Assembly (NCBI RefSeq): GCF_000237925.1
Contig: NC_031497.1
Coordinates: forward strand, 6,746,831-6,810,830
Reading direction: 5' to 3'
DNA length: 64,000 nt
Source of the DNA: Schistosoma mansoni
Taxonomy: Eukaryota; Platyhelminthes; Trematoda; Strigeidida; Schistosomatidae
Both the position numbers and the translations under genes were made by a program. Shown piece after piece: positions 59,116 to 64,000 of this stretch. Every line of letters begins with the position of its first letter. The first letter of the stretch is position 1. The notes under the pieces are model-generated. The model was not told the origin of the DNA. It saw nothing but the letters and a program-made list of their open reading frames with translations, and did not search any database.

Positions 59116-59509
59116 ATATAAAATAATTAAAATCTCCACAAAACCCCTTTCTGATTATATTTAAATAAATTTGAACTTGAAAATTATTAAACTATCCATA
59201 AGAAAATTATTTAATACATTCTATTTGAAAAAGAAACAAAATAAAAGCAAAAATTTCTGGATGGATTTTAAAATTGTCACCTGACAACAACTAAATAAAT
59301 CATTTAAGTGAACTAGAAGACACGAATAGGAATTTGATTAGTACGAAATTAAAATAATTTTTTATCATTACGGTCAATTTCCTTGAGTAATGTGTTGTGT
59401 ATTCTGTAACTTACCGTTTTCAATACCTTTTAGATTATTAAGTAGAAATTTACATTTAGTTTAAAATATATTTATATAAAGTAACAAGTAAATAATTTTT
59501 TTAAAAAAA

Positions 59510-59605
59510 TTATTTACCAGGCGAAGTGGATGGTCGTACTGGTGAACATGAACGTGAAGATATTCGACCACGATAGCGATCTATCCCTCTTCGATTATTC
59601 GAAGA
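59510..59605 (-). CDS. SPATA18: SPATA18 last exon and stop
   Basis: 96 nt in phase 0: SSNNRRGIDRYRGRISSRSC then SPVRPSTSPGK and TAA (59512-59510). Acceptor TACTTTAG. A short Arg/Ser/Pro tail is usual for the family. Confidence 0.85.
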   Translation of the reverse strand, partial: SSNNRRGIDRYRGRISSRSCSPVRPSTSPGK

Positions 59606-62600
59606 CTAAAGTATGATTTAGAAATGACAAAATAAAAAAGTATAATTTTTTAAAATTTCTTTATTGGATTCAACGGAATAAGTTAGTATGGCAAAATAAT
59701 ATATGTCATTAGCTGAAAATGTAATCGCTTGACCTTTTTATATAGAAAAGACTAACTATCTGCCTACTCTATGTGATCATTTCAAGAACAAACAAAAAAT
59801 AGTGAAAGACACTACTTGCTAAATTAATAAACACTGATTTGACGGGTGCGTACTTAAGTCCAATACTTTAAAGCTCACTGATGATAATAGAGTTGTTTTA
59901 TTACCACATTTCTGATACTAATGACGGCGTCAAGCATTTGGGTCATCTATTTTCCAAATATACGGGTATAACAAAAAGCATCCCTTTTTTAGATTTCTTT
60001 AATCCGAATAATTTTGAATCTCCACTGTGCGTACTGACGCAGTAAAGTGAAAAGTTTAAAACGTATCACGATGCTTAGTGCTGAAAATTTCAAACTGAAG
60101 CATAGAATTTCTTGTCATATTCTTCTTCTTGTCTACTCTTTGAAAATAACAATAGACAGATGTGTTTGAAATCATGCTTTCAGTATCTGATGGATGAAAA
60201 ACTTAAATATAACACTTGAAGTAATAGTAAACTTTAGCCATGGAAGATGAGTAGAAGACAACAAACAGTGGTAAAATATTTGTAGACTGTAGTTGTTGAA
60301 TATTTTACTGTCTGAATATATGTTACAGAAAGATTTATCGCAATTCTGTCAGTTGTTTCAGTTAATTCCTTACTGTTTCAAAATTCATAATGATTATTTA
60401 CGCTATTATTATTATTATTTTCCGATGGATTCTTCAATCCCCAAAATACCAAGAGTATGAATTTTGTATTCTTTCAATAACTTAAATTTTTATACTTTAA
60501 TTTATGTCTTCAGTATATTCAGGCGGTTTTCTACTCTATTTGAACATACACTGGATCTTTCTGATTTAATAGACTGGTATTTATTTGAAGATTTAATAAA
60601 CGATTGGATTAATAATTTCTAAACATTGGCTAAAAAGTTACACAACAGTTCATCAGTCTAAGTTATTATTCTTCCAAATAACAGAAAAGTTAATCAGAAT
60701 AACAAAAAGGTGAATCACAAAACGTGTGCTTGCAATAAGATAGGAATCCATTATGTACGAAATTGAGAGGACGAAAAGCGAATGTCCGGAGCTTTAACCG
60801 GGTTGGTGAACACGGATAGTCCACCTAGGGGAGTTGGAAAACCCTGATTCCAAACCAATGGTACACATGGGCTCCAGTATCCTGAAGGGACGAATGGCGT
60901 ATGAACCAATTGTTGGTCACCGGCTACCATGAGAATGCATCGCCTCACGATGCTCCACTGCCTTGTGGATCAGACCTTTAGGTCGAATGCTCGGGGTGTA
61001 GCCCCCTAAGAAAGCCACCTGCTTCAGTTTGGGCATCTCAACAGTATCACAGCCCTCACACAAATCTCATTTGATTTGTGTGGCGCATATGTATCTGGTG
61101 CTTCCTTGTACCAATATTTATGTGTATAAATAAAGAATAAAAAAATGATCAAAATTTCTGTTTCAAAAGTAATGGACGAGTATGTTTGAATGATAATTTG
61201 TGTAATTCAAAGGTATTCAAATAATGATCTTCAACCTCTAAAATCTAATATTATCAAGATACTTAAATTAGCTTTTAGTGACCAAATTGAATAGTTACTG
61301 TGTTGATTCCAAACTTTGGGTGAGTTATTACAGGTTTATGAGTTAATCAGTTTTATTATTTTGCGTGTATTAATGATAAAAATAACATTATATCACCAGT
61401 AATATCCGAATATATTATTGGCTGGTTAGTTTTAAGGCTTCTTTATTAAATTACGGAGTATGTGACAGAATAAATATATAATCCAATAAGGTTATCGCGA
61501 TGCAATCCAACATACGGACGAAATATCTTCTTTAAATAAATCAAATGAGAAAAATTATTGGCTATTGAAAGAATTCATCAAGTGAATCTAACCAGAATAT
61601 TCTAGCGACATTTTTATTCAGTGAGTAGTTGAAATTCAGAACACGGAAATATGGTAATAGAGATATTAATTTGTGTTATATCTTTCCTCATCAATGGAAA
61701 TATGTTCTCATTTACCTGACGCTATGATCGTGCTCTCAAAGTCTAATATCTGTATTTATTTATGAGCAATGTTTGACGAAAACATCGTGCTATCTCTTTG
61801 AACTTTAGCTAAGAGTCTAGTAACCTTCAAAAGACAACCATTAAAATACACTTAAAACGTCTGAGTGTAGTTAGTTTGACGAATAAAGCTTATAAGTTAA
61901 ATTCATTTACTCAATTTTTTTCAAAATAAGTGATTTGACTTCTCTTCATGCCACCCTCTTATTGTGATTGATACAAAATACAAAGATCCACATCCAAAAT
62001 GTTTAATCAAATGTTCACCAAATCTACTTCACTACAGTAATAGATTTGTATTCTATTTCAGTATATATTATTTATTAAAAAGTAACCTACCATAATTTCA
62101 AAACCATATGAATTAAAATTTCCTCTGGTGCATACTTCTCCTTTAGCAACAATCCTATCATTTTGCATTAAACATGGCCATATGTGGTGATGAATTAATA
62201 ATGTTGGATAAGATGAATCATGACTACGCCTATATCTACGGTAAACACAGAGAAATAAACAGAAAAAGGGATGGTAAACTAGATAAAATGTAGAATAGTA
62301 TCAAACTCTGTTTATCAGTCAACTATACAAAAAGTGTCCCGACAAACAGAAGATATCTTAAATAACTCAGTTGTCAATAATTTGTATATTCACCTTAATA
62401 ATTTATATAATATGAGCTACTGTATAAACAATAATTTTGAAGTGTAATTGCAATCTCCAGAACCTTTAGAAATTGTTTGATGCGTATTTTTAAGTTCATT
62501 GTCTAGACAGATGTGTATAACATGCAACAGTTTGGGACTAAGTAGGATCGTTAAAGCTTAGGCATAATAATAAAAAAACCATTCATTTGCATCCGATCTC

Positions 62601-63948
62601 ATATAAGTTCATTTAATTTTGGGAAATATCAAACAGTTACAAACATTCTTACATACATGAGTTCTGTCGGTTGTTGAAGTTAACACATTCAGGAAATTAC
62701 GCTTTGCAAGTGACCCTTTAATGTTCAGTTGGTTTTTGATTTGTTGTACAGCTGTACCTAAGGCAGTGATTCGGTTGATTCATTTATTTTGAGCGAAATG
62801 TTTACCTACTCGTTTTGAAAACTTTCATTTAATTAGAAATAACAATAATCGTATACGAATAACTAATTGCTTCAAGCATATATTTCTTAATTTCCATATC
62901 TGAATATGAAATCCTGAAATTGTTCAGGTAACTTAAAGCTAGGTTTTATGTTATCTTTATAAATGTTATAGTCGAATAATATTGGCAGGATTGATTATAT
63001 CCAAGAGAGAAAATAGTTCAAACTTAGAAAATAGTAAACTAAGGAAAATTAAGGTGAGAATAAGCACAAGGCTTCATTTGAAACATGATCTAACATAAAG
63101 ACTGAAAATGGGAATAAGTTTCAATCCTATTAATCTTCATCAGTTTTGGGATTAGCGATATTCTGGAGGCACGTAGAGCCAGGAGTTAGACAATGACTTT
63201 AAGTCAAATAAAACTCGAGTTATGGCTAGGTATAAGTCGTCAGAATCTGGGCTGATAGTTTGATTTCTTACAAAGCTCACTACATGACCTGACTATATGC
63301 CAAGAATTTTTCACCAAAAACTATGCTTTTTTTAACCAATCATCGTACTGACAACAAACAAGCAAGTATCTATTTTTTATTACAATGTGTAAGGGGTCTA
63401 GTTTTTGTCTCATGAATTAAACTGATTCTTACAAAGAAACGGTTAATGGACTATCAGATTATCTTAAAGGGCCCTAATTCTTAAATTCCTCAAGTTATAT
63501 CGAACGATTACTAGGATCTCGATCATTTTTACGGAAATCTATGTGCACGAAAGTTGATGACAAATAATTTTAAAGAATATTTTAACTGATTCGCTTACTT
63601 TGCCTCGTCGATCAATTCATTTTCACAAGCTGGTCTACAAATTTCAAGTGGATGACTCAAAGCAGCACATTCCCAAGCAAGTTTACATGTTTCATAAAGA
63701 AAATCTTTTATTACTTCGAAACCAAGATTCTGTGATGGTCGGCGAATACGTGGTACACGGCGTTCCAAAGCTAAACATGTATCTTTAACAAGTAATGAAA
63801 TATCAGCTGAATGACTAGCATGAATGTTAATGTACGATTGTACCAATTCATCTAGTGTTTCTGTTGTGATTAAATTATTCGCTGCAATCTGTTTACGTAC
63901 ACGATTTTTATAGGCTCGAAAATGTGATTTGGCTACATGAAATGAGTC
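59510..63948 (-). CDS. SPATA18: SPATA18/MIEAP (mitochondria-eating protein), last three exons
   Basis: Minus-strand exons 63599-63948, 62091-62235 and 59510-59605 join in frame (phases 2 and 0) into the last 196 residues; earlier exons lie right of the window. The MIEAP C-terminal domain is clear: DSFHVAKSHFRAYKNRVRK, FLYETCKLAWECAALSHPLE, YRRSHDSSYPTLLIHHHIWP, LMQNDRIVAKGEVCTRG against vertebrate KYRRSYDS...[23 protein letters not shown]. In mammals the protein works at mitochondria in quality control and is abundant in testis. The tail is Arg/Ser-rich as in relatives. Confidence 0.9.
59606..62090 (-). other. SPATA18 last intron
   Basis: 2485 bp. Apart from the repeat at 60760-61147 nothing is recognised. 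Confidence 0.7.
60760..61147. repeat. interspersed repeat of unknown class
   Basis: A GC-richer block (GTCCGGAGCTTTAACCGGGT ... GTGTGGCGCATATGTATCTG ... GTACCAATATTTATGTG) ends in an A-rich tail ATAAATAAAGAATAAAAAAA. The tail and sharp contrast with the flanks suggest a non-LTR 3' end or SINE, inserted in the SPATA18 intron. A 65-codon open run on its minus strand has no recognised domain. Confidence 0.55.
62091..62235 (-). CDS. SPATA18: SPATA18 penultimate exon
   Basis: 145 nt, acceptor TTACCGTAG, donor GTAGGT. KYRRSHDSSYPTLLIHHHIW then NFNSYGFEIM, the most conserved part of the family. Confidence 0.95.
62236..63598 (-). other. SPATA18 penultimate intron
   Basis: 1363 bp, AT-rich, no feature seen. 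Confidence 0.7.
63599..63948 (-). CDS. SPATA18: SPATA18 antepenultimate exon
   Basis: 350 nt, acceptor TTTATTCAAG, donor GTAAGC. It encodes DSFHVAKSHFRAYKNRVRKQ through DEA with two bases of the following lysine codon. Helical first half of the MIEAP domain. Confidence 0.9.
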
Positions 63949-64000
63949 CTTGAATAAAGAGACGAGAAATAATGTTTATTAATATATATAGTTCTTTACA

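Noticed and set aside
63600-63788. Plus-strand frame at the right edge
   Set aside because: Exact shadow of the SPATA18 exon.
1-64000. CRISPR array, operon or bacterial defence system
   Set aside because: Spliced genes, retroelements and AT-rich introns show animal DNA; no regularly spaced repeats were seen.

Overview
The window looks like a trematode flatworm genome scaffold, most likely a Schistosoma species. The evidence is AT-rich DNA, genes whose first introns are only 34-42 bp, hammerhead ribozymes of the schistosome Sm-alpha type, RTE-type LINEs ending in TAAG repeats, a Ty3/gypsy element with a tRNA-Trp primer site (CsRn1 type) and a Penelope-like remnant. I made no database search; family names come from reading translated motifs against remembered relatives. 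The exact species is not determined.

Layout. 1-16128 (contig 1): nine + strand exons of a coiled-coil gene, best read as CCDC146 (cilia/flagella, centriole), with Sm-alpha copies in its introns. 16129-16328, 21157-21356 and 25230-25429 are N runs of exactly 200 bases, i.e. scaffold gaps. 16329-32857: the gene for MEIOB, a meiotic single-strand-DNA-binding protein, in eight exons spread over three contigs. Exons 3 and 4 lie on the minus strand in the middle contig while the other six lie on the plus strand. Both ends of the middle contig are inverted copies of the neighbouring contig ends, so turning it round restores a 549-codon frame with every splice phase matching. 34091-34335: two minus-strand exons that look like the C-terminus of CCDC146, opposite in strand to its first nine exons. 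35-37 kb: a 557-bp repeat also found in a MEIOB intron, and a gypsy integrase fragment. 39687-44727: an LTR retrotransposon with near-identical LTRs but no gag or protease and a broken pol. 46872-53311: a complete seven-exon Aurora-type mitotic kinase (348 aa) whose 5-kb fourth intron holds an antisense LINE. 53312-59500: mostly unrecognised DNA with Penelope-like fragments. 59510-63948: the last three exons (minus strand) of SPATA18/MIEAP, a mitochondrial quality-control protein, running off the right edge. A hammerhead ribozyme with intact core lies in the sense direction about 460 nt past its stop codon.

The genes do not form a pathway. MEIOB, CCDC146 and SPATA18 all have germline or sperm associations in animals, which may be chance. 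The strongest observations are structural: the middle contig is almost certainly mis-oriented, CCDC146 is split by an inversion or misjoin whose two edges carry the same 557-bp repeat in inverted orientation, and two hammerhead ribozymes have intact catalytic cores. I found no CRISPR array, operon or prokaryotic system.
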